A stretch of DNA of 64,000 nt. Source: Paenibacillus sp. FSL H8-0332 (GTDB lineage: Bacteria > Bacillota > Bacilli > Paenibacillales > Paenibacillaceae). Below, piece by piece: positions 46,369 to 54,745 of the stretch (position 1 is its first letter; each line of letters opens with the position of its first letter). The position numbers and the translations under genes are program-made. The DNA lies in assembly GCF_037963835.1 (NCBI RefSeq), contig NZ_CP150145.1:3534001-3598000 (forward strand). Reading direction: 5' to 3'. The notes under the pieces are model-generated. The model saw nothing but the letters and a program-made list of their open reading frames with translations, searched no databases and was not told the DNA's origin.

Positions 46369-46441
46369 TCAGCAATCCTGATTTCTGGAATCTGCTCCGC
46401 AGCACCATGAAATCACTTTCACAGTTCATTGGGAGATTGTA

Positions 46442-47296
46442 TTAATCATTTTTTAAGAATTGTTTAATAAGCTCACTGATCTCTTTAGCATGTGTTTCGA
46501 GAGCAAAATGCCCTGTATCAAGTAAATGGACTTCCGCAGATGGAATATCACGCTTATAAGCTTCAGCTCCTGCAGGGAGGAAGGCAGGATCATTTTTACC
46601 CCATACGGCTAAAAGTTTAGGTTGATACCTACGGAAATAGGCCTGAAAATCAGGATAACGATCCACATTTGTTCTATAATCAAGAATCAAGTCCAGTTGG
46701 ATTTCCTCAGCCTCGGGGCGCAACATGTAAAAAATATCCAGGGAATAACCGTCTGGTGAAACAAGGCTAGCATCAGCTCCATGTAGATACTGGAAGTTGC
46801 GAATGCTCTCGGGGGTCAAGGAATCGCGACATGCTTCACGATTATCAGGTGTCGGAGAGTGCCAATAAGTCTCCCAGGATCCCCATGCATCACTAAATCC
46901 CTCAGTATAAGCGTTGCCATTCTGACTAATAATTGCTTGAATTCTTTCCGGGTGAGCCACTGCCAAACGATACCCAACAGGTGCACCGTAATCAAACACA
47001 TAAAGTACATACTGTTTGAGAGCTAATGCTTCAGTAAAACCATCAATAACTTGGAACAGGCTATCGAATGTGAATTTAAATTGACTGCGCGGTGGGGTTG
47101 TAGTATGACCGAATCCAGGGAGATCAGGGGCAATGACACGGTATTGTTCTGCCAGTTTGGGAATTAGGTCGCGAAACATATGACTTGAAGATGGAAAACC
47201 GTGTAATAATAAAATAACTTGACCGTCCTTAGGACCAGCTTCACGATAAAAAACTTCAATATCTCCAACCTTTTGCTGATGGTAACTAATCTTCAT
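46442..47296 (-). CDS. Alpha/beta hydrolase (haloalkane dehalogenase/epoxide hydrolase type)
   Basis: A 284-residue cytoplasmic hydrolase with the oxyanion region LLLHGFPSSSHMF, cap-entry APDLPGFGHTTTPP, an Asp nucleophile in VFDYGAPVGYRLA and the catalytic His in LDTGHFALE. An Asp nucleophile indicates C-halogen or epoxide hydrolysis rather than ester cleavage. AAGGAG precedes the ATG. It is divergent from a LysR regulator across about 120 bp, which probably controls it. Confidence 0.8.
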   Translation of the reverse strand: MKISYHQQKVGDIEVFYREAGPKDGQVILLLHGFPSSSHMFRDLIPKLAEQYRVIAPDLPGFGHTTTPPRSQFKFTFDSLFQVIDGFTEALALKQYVLYVFDYGAPVGYRLAVAHPERIQAIISQNGNAYTEGFSDAWGSWETYWHSPTPDNREACRDSLTPESIRNFQYLHGADASLVSPDGYSLDIFYMLRPEAEEIQLDLILDYRTNVDRYPDFQAYFRRYQPKLLAVWGKNDPAFLPAGAEAYKRDIPSAEVHLLDTGHFALETHAKEISELIKQFLKND

Positions 47297-47419
47297 TCTT
47301 ACATCTCCTTAGTGTAATTGGCTTTGAACTAAGGTTATCGTATAATAAAACCATGTATTTGACTAACGAATAAATTGAATGTCTACTATTTCAATTTGGA
47401 ATATAGAAGGGTGATCGAT

Positions 47420-48310
47420 ATGATAGATTTATTAGAAGGTCGTTTTTTTCTGGCCTTTATTGCTTTGCTTGAAGAAAAAAGTTTCAGTCGAGCTGCGGTT
47501 CGTTTAGGTTATGTTCAGTCCACAGTAACAACTCATATTCAACAGTTGGAAAAAATTAGCGGACAAAAATTGTTTCATCGATATCCACGAGGGATAGAAC
47601 TTACAGAAGCGGGAAAGGTATTTTCAAAATATGCTTATCAGTATGTTCACTTAAGTCAATCCCTTAAAGAAAGTATGAACGAACTGGATCAGCCATGCGG
47701 AACAATACGTATTAGAACACAGGAATCTTTCTTTCTTACACGGATGCTTCCCTTTGTTCAGGAATACACAAGAAATTATCCAAACGTAAATTTGCGTATT
47801 GAACAAGGATCGTATCAAGATATCCTAAATGGTGTACTAGATTATGAGTTGGATTTTGGGATTGTTCCTCAAGATCCGAATCGCCAAGATATTCTTTTTT
47901 ATCCAATTATGGAGGAGACGATTGTTTTTGCTGCATCTGAGGATATAGCTCGGAAAGTGAGAAATGCGGGATTTCAGATTCTAAATGACCAACTTTTTAT
48001 CAGTAACGGCACATCTTGTTTGTATCATACGTCTGCTGTAGGTGTTTTAAAAAATGCTGGTATTATGGTTAAAGATGCGTTAGAGCTACCAAGTCTTGAG
48101 ATGATAAAACAATATGTAAGCTGTGGAAAAGGTTTTGCCTTACTCCCTGAAATAGCTATCAACAACGAACTAAAGACGGGTACACTAAAGATCCTTCCGT
48201 TTAATTCCAAAATGAGTTTTTCGCATGGTCTAATTGTTCATAAAAATCGTGAGCTTAGTTTTACTGCAAAAAGTTTTCAATCTGAACTCCAGCGTTTTTT
48301 ATGGGTATAG
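47420..48310 (+). CDS. LysR-family transcriptional regulator
   Basis: A 296-residue regulator. The N-terminal winged helix contains SFSRAAVRLGYVQSTVTTHI and GQKLFHRYPRGIELTEAGKV. The effector domain follows (IRTQESFFLTRMLPFVQEY...). The ATG at 47420 follows AGAAGGGTGAT; an upstream open stretch is disregarded. It is divergent from the alpha/beta hydrolase, the usual arrangement for a LysR regulator and its target. Confidence 0.9.
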   Translation: MIDLLEGRFFLAFIALLEEKSFSRAAVRLGYVQSTVTTHIQQLEKISGQKLFHRYPRGIELTEAGKVFSKYAYQYVHLSQSLKESMNELDQPCGTIRIRTQESFFLTRMLPFVQEYTRNYPNVNLRIEQGSYQDILNGVLDYELDFGIVPQDPNRQDILFYPIMEETIVFAASEDIARKVRNAGFQILNDQLFISNGTSCLYHTSAVGVLKNAGIMVKDALELPSLEMIKQYVSCGKGFALLPEIAINNELKTGTLKILPFNSKMSFSHGLIVHKNRELSFTAKSFQSELQRFLWV

Positions 48311-48423
48311 GGGTTAGTGAACATTCTGTCTAAAATTCGGTAGCTTTTTAAGCTATTATGAATATAAAGTGAGTAACTATTATGTTCAATTGTTAAACTA
48401 AAATCCGATGCGGATAAGGGCGT

Positions 48424-48610
48424 GGGGAAAAAAGAGAGCAATGGAGTTTACATCGGCAAGTACGGATACCTGAATCTGGAAGACAAGGCGAATGCCATTC
48501 AATCATTTGATAAAGCTACGGCTGGTCTACGCAAATATATGATGTTGGTGCCGACGGCCGCTAGCGTGCTTGAGGATAAATGGCCGCCTTATGCTTCCGG
48601 TGGTGATGAG
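48424..48610 (+). pseudogene. DHHW-protein fragment
   Basis: The stretch NGVYIGKYGYLNLEDKANAI...KYMMLVPTAASVLEDKWPPY resembles the start of DHHW-family (AlgX-like) proteins, whose typical opening is GVYIGKDGYL. It has no start codon context or signal peptide and is cut by the IS630 relic. The gap 48311-48423 shows no gene. Confidence 0.5.
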
Positions 48611-48960
48611 ATGGACCCCTGCAACCTTATATAATTTCAGCAAAGCGTACCGAGAAGAAGGGATACAGGGACTACAAATCGGACATCCTCCAGGTCGACA
48701 TCGTCTGTTAACTGCAGAACAAGAGCTACAAGTCTATGAAGTTATAACGAATCAAACGCCCGAAGATCAGGGATTTCCAGCTCAGATGAACTGGACCTCT
48801 CCACTGGTTCGAAAATGGATCGAACACAAGTGGGACGTTCGGTATTCCGATCGGGTAACATGAGACCTGTTGTACCGTTTAAACCTTAGCTTTACGAAGC
48901 CAACTTACACACTGGCTAAAGCTGACCCGCAGAAACAAGATAGCAATAATTTTTTTTTAA
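48605..48960 (+). pseudogene. IS630-family transposase relic
   Basis: TLYNFSKAYREEGIQGLQIG, GRHRLLTAEQELQVYEVI and NWTSPLVRKWIEHKWDVRYS match the helix-turn-helix half of IS630-type transposases. A stop interrupts after YSDRVT, and the same protein continues in another frame as DLLYRLNLSFTKPTYTLAKA. The catalytic half is absent. The stretch 48961-49146 holds only the promoter region of the next gene. Confidence 0.65.
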
Positions 48961-49146
48961 TGTAAGTCCCCTGAAAGAACGGCTTAATATCATTCAAAAT
49001 AAAAATATTACTACAACTCAGCCTCCTAAGCTGTATAATATTGGAGGAAAGTAATTTGCTGCTTTTGCTGCCCGCAAACTATTCGTGATATGATCTGGCA
49101 AAGATGGTAAGTGCTTTACTATTAATTAAGCGGGGACAAGATTATT

Positions 49147-50010
49147 ATGAAACGAAAGAGTTTGATTTATTCGTTATTACTAGCAATTATAGTATCAATT
49201 GTATCAGGGAGTGGTAGTATCCACGCGGCTGCGCGGAACATCAACGATATTGCGAAAGTGACCAAACCTACTGAGATTAAAGTTGGAGAGTGGAAGTCCT
49301 ACGAAATAGCCATCACTGACTGGACCGATGCAGATGTTACAAACTATGACTTCACTCCAACCTCTTCCGATGAGAATATAATCAAGGTAGTCCGAAAAAC
49401 ACAATGGGTTACTGAACTTCATGCAATGAATAAAGGGGCGGCTACCTTAACAGTTAATATCGGAGAAAAGTTTGAACCTTATGTATTCACTGTTCAAGTA
49501 GTAGGTGAGTATACAGTCATTCCTGAACCAACTCCTGAACCAACAAAGTCGGTTGTTGTAAAGGAACTTACCCCAGCAGAAATTCAAGTAAAAATCATGG
49601 CACAGGACCTTTCAGATTTTACTGATCAGTTACATCTCATAAATAACTATGAAAAGAAAGCCATAACTACAATTAATCAATATAATAAAATCGTAAACAA
49701 TTCAACAAGAAAATCTATCTTCCTGGCTTTAAACAATACTGTAGTGCCCAACTATACTAAATATGTATCCGGGTTAAAAAACATTAAACCCAATAAAAAT
49801 AATGCAGAGTTGAAAGAAATATACAACTACCATCTGGCAGGGGCAAAACTCCAGCTGGAAGCGTTCATTTTAATGCGGGACAGCATGAAGACGACCAAAA
49901 TAAATTTCACCAAATATAATGCGGGTGAAAAGAAGGGCGCAGAAGGCATAAAGCTATTAAATAAGGTGGAGGCGCTGCTTGATAAGTATACAAAAAAATA
50001 CTTCGAATGA
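49147..50010 (+). CDS. Secreted protein with Big-like domain, unknown function
   Basis: A 287-residue exported protein with a signal peptide (KSLIYSLLLAIIVSIVSGSG), a beta-rich N-terminal domain (about 35-125; VTKPTEIKVGEWKSYEIAIT...GAATLTVNIGEK, similar to bacterial Ig-like folds), a short Pro-Glu-Thr linker (EPTPEPTKS) and a helical Lys/Asn-rich C-terminal domain. There is no anchor. No precise family was recognised. A terminator follows. Confidence 0.65.
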   Translation: MKRKSLIYSLLLAIIVSIVSGSGSIHAAARNINDIAKVTKPTEIKVGEWKSYEIAITDWTDADVTNYDFTPTSSDENIIKVVRKTQWVTELHAMNKGAATLTVNIGEKFEPYVFTVQVVGEYTVIPEPTPEPTKSVVVKELTPAEIQVKIMAQDLSDFTDQLHLINNYEKKAITTINQYNKIVNNSTRKSIFLALNNTVVPNYTKYVSGLKNIKPNKNNAELKEIYNYHLAGAKLQLEAFILMRDSMKTTKINFTKYNAGEKKGAEGIKLLNKVEALLDKYTKKYFE

Positions 50011-50020
50011 ATTGAATATA

Positions 50021-50056
50021 AAAGAGCCCTTAAAGTAATTTGAGGGTTCTTTTTTA
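50021..50056 (+). terminator. Terminator after the secreted protein
   Basis: AAAGAGCCCTTAA pairs with TTGAGGGTTCTTT using G-U pairs, and a run of T follows. Confidence 0.75.
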
Positions 50057-50105
50057 ACTTCACGAGGACGCAGGGTATGTTCATCGGTTATGCGTCTCAC
50101 GCAAA

Positions 50106-50342
50106 CGGAAGGGAGAAGGAATTGGCCGTGAACTCATTCGCTACGCGGAGAGTTATGTTCGGGCCATTGGAAACAGCCGGCTTCGTCTCGACTGTATGGC
50201 CGACAACCCAAGACTGAATTCATACTACGTAAATCTAGGATACGTGTTGCAGGGTCGCTTTGACGCGGGCTCCTGGAGCGCGCACTTGTATGAGAGGGAG
50301 ATCACCGCAAAAGCAGGAAGGTACAGGAATGAAGTGGAATAA
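50106..50342 (+). pseudogene. GNAT acetyltransferase fragment
   Basis: The frame GEGIGRELIRYAESYVRAIG...LRLDCMADNPRLNSYYVNLG...YVLQGRFD is the acetyl-CoA loop and C-terminus of a GNAT acetyltransferase. No N-terminal half precedes it. The rest of 50011-50105 and 50460-50690 has no gene. Confidence 0.65.
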
Positions 50343-50351
50343 ATATACAAC

Positions 50352-50412
50352 TATTTAATGGAATAAAAGGGTCTATATTGGACTACCGTTAGAATAGCGT
50401 CTTAGTGCACGC
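50352..50412 (+). pseudogene. Relic of a beta-propeller gene 3' end
   Basis: TTTAATGGAATA...AGGGTCTATATTGGACT...GAATAG-GTCTTAGT closely follows 40233-40290, the end of the beta-propeller gene, with a stop replacing one codon. It shows that a second copy once stood here. Confidence 0.55.
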
Positions 50413-50416
50413 GGGA

Positions 50417-50459
50417 AACGTTAGTTCAACGACAACAGCGGCAGTCTAAGACTTTATTT
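50417..50459. repeat. Left copy of the 43-bp inverted repeat flanking the recombinase
   Basis: This 43-bp sequence (starts AACGTTAGTTCAACGACAAC, ends CTAAGACTTTATTT) recurs exactly, inverted, at 51982-52024. Its right end is followed at once by an inverted subcopy (AAGTCTTAGACTGCC), forming a hairpin. Confidence 0.9.
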
Positions 50460-50690
50460 ATTAAGTCTTAGACTGCCACTGCTTTTATTATTGGATTAGT
50501 CTCGTGTTAAATCAATAACTTCATTTACTGCAAGAAAAAAGGGGGTTACTCAAAAAAGCGGACTAACACAGGAATAGCGTACAACAATGAACAATCAGTG
50601 ATGCAAAAGGCTGTTAGTCTTCATACATACATATGTACAAAATACGGGTTTTGTGCAGATGTCTTAGAAAAACCGCGAAGCAACGCGGGT

Positions 50691-51761
50691 TTATCTATCC
50701 ATATTGTTTACAGCATTACGCATCTCTTCATCTGTCAAGTGTGTATATATCATAGTTGTTTGTATAGATGAATGCCCTAATTGATTCTTTAACCTTGGTA
50801 CATCGTTGTTTTCCAAATGGTATCGCGTTGCAAACGAGTGTCTAAGCGAATGTACTGTTAGGGAAGGCTTCCCAAAGGCAGTAGCGTATTTCTCAATCAG
50901 CTTTTCAATTGAACGTCCAGTCAAACGCCGGCTTTTTCCTTTACGGCCAACAGGTGCTGCAATGAATAAAAAACTATCGTTTTTTTCTGGTAAATATCTT
51001 GATTCCCTGATCTGCAGATAACTTTCTAAATCCATTAAGGCCTGTTTGCTAAAGTAAACGTATTGTTCTTTATCACCTTTGCGGATCACTCGAACTAATG
51101 CTTTATTCATATCCAGGTCATCCATATTAATGCCAGAAACCTCGGATAATCTAAGCCCAGAGCCTAATATCAACGAAACAATTGCAGTATCGCGTTCGCG
51201 GTTGAATTGATGAAATGTAAAAATCCGTTTATTATCCTTATGCATTTCGCCAAATTCATGGGCTACAAATTGTCTGAACGATTCAAAATCGTCTTCTCTA
51301 AGGATCTTTCCTTCAATGCGGTTTGCAATAGTTTCCTGGCTTTCTTTAACAGCATTCAGATCCATCTTGGCCATAACATTGCGTTGAATATAAGGCTTCA
51401 GGTCACTGGTCTCAGCTTTGTTCTGAAGGTAATCAAACAAAGATTTTAACGAGGATAGTTTTCGATTAATCGTAAGCTTCTTGTTTCCAAGCTGATAATC
51501 CAGGAATGACAAAAAGTTTTCAGTTTCACGGATGGTTAATCGCTCAAGTGTTTCTAATTGTATTTCTTTCCGGATTGTTGAAGTAATATTCTCAGCGATA
51601 AGCCAGTCGAAAAAAATAATGTAATCATGACAATAATTAAGAAGAGTCGTTGGAGATAACTTGCGTTTTTTGCTATCAATATATTCTGTAACATACCAAG
51701 GCAAAACAGAGAGTTTCTCATCAATTCGTTGCATGTAGTGCATTTTCATCTGTTTATCCAT
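50691..51761 (-). CDS. XerS-like tyrosine recombinase
   Basis: A 356-residue site-specific recombinase. The N-terminal core-binding domain (about 1-140; LPWYVTEYIDSKKRKLSPTT) precedes the catalytic domain with GSGLRLSEVSG (Arg), HSLRHSFATRYH (His-x-x-Arg), LGHSSIQTTMIYTHL (second His and the Tyr nucleophile). The ATG at 51761 follows GGAGG at 8 nt; the ATG at 51797 lacks a site. It resembles XerS, the stand-alone recombinase of some Firmicutes, but is enclosed by a 43-bp inverted repeat and iterons, so it may instead mobilise or rearrange this locus. A dead relative lies at 35395-35670. Confidence 0.85.
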   Translation of the reverse strand: MDKQMKMHYMQRIDEKLSVLPWYVTEYIDSKKRKLSPTTLLNYCHDYIIFFDWLIAENITSTIRKEIQLETLERLTIRETENFLSFLDYQLGNKKLTINRKLSSLKSLFDYLQNKAETSDLKPYIQRNVMAKMDLNAVKESQETIANRIEGKILREDDFESFRQFVAHEFGEMHKDNKRIFTFHQFNRERDTAIVSLILGSGLRLSEVSGINMDDLDMNKALVRVIRKGDKEQYVYFSKQALMDLESYLQIRESRYLPEKNDSFLFIAAPVGRKGKSRRLTGRSIEKLIEKYATAFGKPSLTVHSLRHSFATRYHLENNDVPRLKNQLGHSSIQTTMIYTHLTDEEMRNAVNNMDR

Positions 51762-51857
51762 ATATGTACGAACCTCCGTGAATCCAATATATCTCATTGT
51801 TATTTATTCGTCAAATTATTATTTTACGTAAATTAAATATAACTTAAGTGTTCGGTG

Positions 51858-51999
51858 AAAATAAAGTATTAGACTGGAGTCGTTGATTTAACGCGGTTTT
51901 TGAATTGAAGAATCGTCAGCTTTTGAAAAATAAGTTTTAGACTAATCCATTAAAAGAAGCAGCGACGGAACAAGACTTGAAAAATAAAGTCTTAGACTG
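51858..51999. repeat. Three direct ~20-bp iterons beside the recombinase
   Basis: AAAATAAAGTATTAGACTG (51858), AAAAATAAGTTTTAGACTA (51925) and AAAAATAAAGTCTTAGACTG (51980) share one consensus and orientation, just upstream of the recombinase start. The third lies in the right 43-bp repeat. They could be recombinase binding sites. Confidence 0.65.
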
Positions 52000-52024
52000 C
52001 CGCTGTTGTCGTTGAACTAACGTT
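51982..52024. repeat. Right copy of the 43-bp inverted repeat
   Basis: Exact inverted match to 50417-50459. It runs into a 14-bp perfect hairpin (TCGTTGAACTAACG, 52009-52022, with complement 52028-52041) whose outer arm supplies the last codons and stop of the next gene. Confidence 0.9.
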
Positions 52025-52029
52025 CTCCG

Positions 52030-52896
52030 TTAGTTCAACGATGATATGTCCATACAATGTGCCAGTCTTTTGGCTTCCAAGGGCAAACCGAGCGAAATAA
52101 GCTTGTCGCAGATCGCCTTGATAACTTCGTAATCATCCACACCTTGGAACTGACAATCACGGATAAAGCCAAATAGTCCCGCTTGCTCCGCGGTAGTAAT
52201 ATAGGACTTTAACCGTTCAACCTTCCTGTCGGGAATTTCTTTCATATGCCACGGGTGAGGAACTGGCCTGTTTAAGCAATCGACCGGAGTGCCCCGTACA
52301 GTGATCCCCAGACCATCGGAAGTAGTCACAATCAGTTCGTTCCGTCGTGCCCGCCGTACCTCTTGCATGTAGGCATATCCGTCAAGGATGGGCTGAAATC
52401 CGAATTGCTGCATAGCTTTGTCACGCACCTCGCTCTTCTGCCGTTGCCACTTCTTTTTGTCGAAATACTCATTCTCCTCCTCGTCGTCTCCTTCCTGCTC
52501 TTTCAAATAGTTCAGGTAGTTTACCTTGGATTCAAAATCGTTCAGCAGAAGCTCTTCATGAGCTGAAAAATGAAGTGTGAAAAAATCTCTGATATTTTTT
52601 GCGACTATCTTCGCACAATTTCCGAAATCCATGGGATCGACACGAATAATAGGCGCCAAACTTAAATCAGTTACGGAACCGAAATCCATCAAGAAGGAAA
52701 AATGAATGCCATCCATGCCTGTACCCGCGAACATGATCGTGTCAGCCGGAGAACTTCTGTAACCGCCGTTGTCCATTAGATCGAATTGCAAAAAATATCC
52801 TGTCGGCGTCTCCAAGTAAGGAACTTTCTGCGTGATCTCCTTCTCCCATGCCATGATTTCTTCCAGCAAGGGCGGTATTTTGTTGTAATGCACCAT
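52030..52896 (-). CDS. Hypothetical protein
   Basis: A 288-residue soluble protein, acidic in the middle (EGDDEEENEYFDKK). Visible elements are TPTGYFLQFDLMDNGGYRSS, AGTGMDGIHFSFLMDFG, and CLNRPVPHPWHMKEIPDRKV. AAAGGAG precedes the ATG. I do not recognise a family. The general look recalls SMI1/KNR4-type cargo proteins but not strongly. Its stop codon lies in the hairpin at the edge of the recombinase element, so recombination there may have shaped its 3' end. Confidence 0.55.
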   Translation of the reverse strand: MVHYNKIPPLLEEIMAWEKEITQKVPYLETPTGYFLQFDLMDNGGYRSSPADTIMFAGTGMDGIHFSFLMDFGSVTDLSLAPIIRVDPMDFGNCAKIVAKNIRDFFTLHFSAHEELLLNDFESKVNYLNYLKEQEGDDEEENEYFDKKKWQRQKSEVRDKAMQQFGFQPILDGYAYMQEVRRARRNELIVTTSDGLGITVRGTPVDCLNRPVPHPWHMKEIPDRKVERLKSYITTAEQAGLFGFIRDCQFQGVDDYEVIKAICDKLISLGLPLEAKRLAHCMDISSLN

Positions 52897-53004
52897 TATC
52901 CTCTATTCTCCTTTAAACAATCTTATTTGATTATTATAGTATAAGTAATGTAAAGATCGACCCATCAACGATACCCTACCGTCAAACGTATATCGCACTA
53001 AACT

Positions 53005-53090
53005 GCCCGTTAGCTGAGCAAAGGCAGCCCGATCCACTGACCGACTGCCTTTGTGTCATTATTGAGCTATCGTACCCCGTTAGCTTAACA
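53005..53090 (-). terminator. Hairpin with flanking CCCGTTAGCT repeats
   Basis: AAAGGCAG (53020-53027) and CTGCCTTT (53045-53052) form a stem. CCCGTTAGCTGAGC and CCCCGTTAGCTTAACA flank it. A third CCCGTTAGCTTAA is at 54488-54500. On the minus strand this would terminate the lipoprotein gene. The repeated flanks suggest a dispersed repeat. Confidence 0.5.
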
Positions 53091-53179
53091 GTTTATTACT
53101 CGTTAATCCGTCACCAGTGAGATTTAAATAAATGTCCATCTATACTTTTAGCAACGGGTCCTACACCGGCATCCTTCGT

Positions 53180-54334
53180 CTAATCATATAAAATTAGCCC
53201 GTCAAAAAAACAACTATAGTCGACGTACTCATCGCCTGTGGTGTACCAGACTTCCTTACCCGTGCTAGTTTGAAGCTTGATATGGCCGAGCTTGTCGTCA
53301 CCCAGGAATTTCACGTTGTCTCCCGGTTCCAGCGAAAAGGCTTCGTCCACGCCATCTTTATGAAACCGCACGGCAATTTCCTTTTTGATCGTTAAAGGCG
53401 TCGGTGGTTCCATCGGATAAAAATCCTGTTGCTCTTCATGGAGAGAATGTTCGGCATCCAGACGGAATACCAAATTACGGAACCAGGTCTGAAAGTTACT
53501 GCTTTCTTTTGCGCTGACCACTCTCCCATGGCCGTCAAACATCGAGCTGTGTGCCGAGAAATCGGGAAGCTCACCTATTTGCTTGAGGGTTTCGCCGTCA
53601 TAGGCATAGAAAGATGTTGATCGTAGAGAGACCATCTGCGAATCCATTTGAAGTGCAATCTCGAAATATGGATCATCAATATCCAGATCGACAATATCCA
53701 CATAAGGAAGCAGCTCACTGTCCACCTCCATCGTGATGTTATTCACCTTCAGCTTAAAGACCCCTAATTCCGTTTCCGGCGGTATTAACTGGATCTCTTC
53801 TTCACGACCATCTCCGTTCAGATCCACTTTCATCTTCTTCTGTTTAAAGCCCGAATCGCCTATATAACCACGTAAATGGACGTCATCTGTATGAGAAGGT
53901 TCGAGCTTATAGCCAGCGTATTTGGCTTCGTAGTCACGAAGTAGCGCAACGTTCTGTTTCTCAATCGGGCTAAGATGCTCCTTGTAGGCAGAGTCTGCAT
54001 GATACCAAGGCTTGGCGGCAAAGTAGTCCTTCAAATCCTTCTGTTTAAATACATACCCGTGCCTTGCAAATATCTCGTTGCGCGCAAGCTTTAGGATACG
54101 GTTGTCCAGACTGCCGATCTTTTCAGGGGATAGCAACGTATTCGAGCTGTCTTTCAAAATATACTCCCGTATTGCAACTGCAGCAGTAGAAGGAGTAGCA
54201 GTTGACTCATTTGCCACAACTAGATCACTAACCGCTCCTTCAGCGGCTTTCTCTTTTTCTGCATAAGTACAGCCTGAAACGATTAATGATAGGGCAATTA
54301 CCCCATATGTAAGCCGAAACTTCCGAAAATCCAT
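53180..54334 (-). CDS. Lipoprotein with YARHG domain
   Basis: A protein of about 384 residues with lipobox LIVSGC after a hydrophobic stretch, so it should be anchored in the membrane by a lipidated Cys. A YARHG domain follows (LDNRILKLARNEIFARHGYV...PWYHADSAYKE), a small extracellular module found in Gram-positive proteins. The rest is beta-rich (DLNGDGREEEIQLIPPE; PGDNVKFLGDDKLGHIKLQT). The start is uncertain: ATGs at 54379, 54355 and 54334 all lack good ribosome sites, and 54334 best fits signal length. Confidence 0.75.
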   Translation of the reverse strand: MDFRKFRLTYGVIALSLIVSGCTYAEKEKAAEGAVSDLVVANESTATPSTAAVAIREYILKDSSNTLLSPEKIGSLDNRILKLARNEIFARHGYVFKQKDLKDYFAAKPWYHADSAYKEHLSPIEKQNVALLRDYEAKYAGYKLEPSHTDDVHLRGYIGDSGFKQKKMKVDLNGDGREEEIQLIPPETELGVFKLKVNNITMEVDSELLPYVDIVDLDIDDPYFEIALQMDSQMVSLRSTSFYAYDGETLKQIGELPDFSAHSSMFDGHGRVVSAKESSNFQTWFRNLVFRLDAEHSLHEEQQDFYPMEPPTPLTIKKEIAVRFHKDGVDEAFSLEPGDNVKFLGDDKLGHIKLQTSTGKEVWYTTGDEYVDYSCFFDGLILYD

Positions 54335-54480
54335 TTTGTTGACCCACTTCGTCATATGAATTTGATTTGATAATCGCATTTAGATATACCATAAAGTGGT
54401 GTTTATGGTATAGGAAAATGAGCCTTCCACTTCTGAGAAATCCGCGAATGTTTGTATCGTCTTTTGATTTGCATATTCTC

Positions 54481-54592
54481 TATCCTGCCCGTTAGCTTAA
54501 TGCCCTCGACAGTCTAGTACTTTATTTTCTCAGTCTACAACTTTATTTTCTCGGTCTAACACTTTATTTTTCAGTCTAAAACATTATTTTTT
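54481..54592. repeat. Tandem array of four ~21-bp iterons
   Basis: CAGTCTAGTACTTTATTTTC (54510), CAGTCTACAACTTTATTTTC (54531), CGGTCTAACACTTTATTTTT (54552) and CAGTCTAAAACATTATTTTT (54572) are direct tandem copies. They match the iterons and the 43-bp repeat around the recombinase, in inverse orientation to those at 51858-51999. CCCGTTAGCTTAA precedes them. The remainder of 54335-54745 shows no gene. Confidence 0.8.
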
Positions 54593-54745
54593 TCTGACAT
54601 TAAGCAATCCTATAGTTTGATGCGTCACTATAAATTAATATTTCTTATATTTGAAATGTTACTTTGCCATTGTTTCATATTATTGCTGTTCGAAAAATCC
54701 CCGAAATTTTATTCCGGGGACCTAGTAAAATGCTCTTGTTAGGTC

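Noticed and set aside
46816..47010. Short minus-strand frame inside the alpha/beta hydrolase
   Set aside because: It is a frame shadow of the hydrolase with no start signal.
54510..54592. Tandem 21-bp units as a CRISPR array
   Set aside because: Units abut without spacers, differ from each other, and match recombinase-associated iterons; no cas genes are present.
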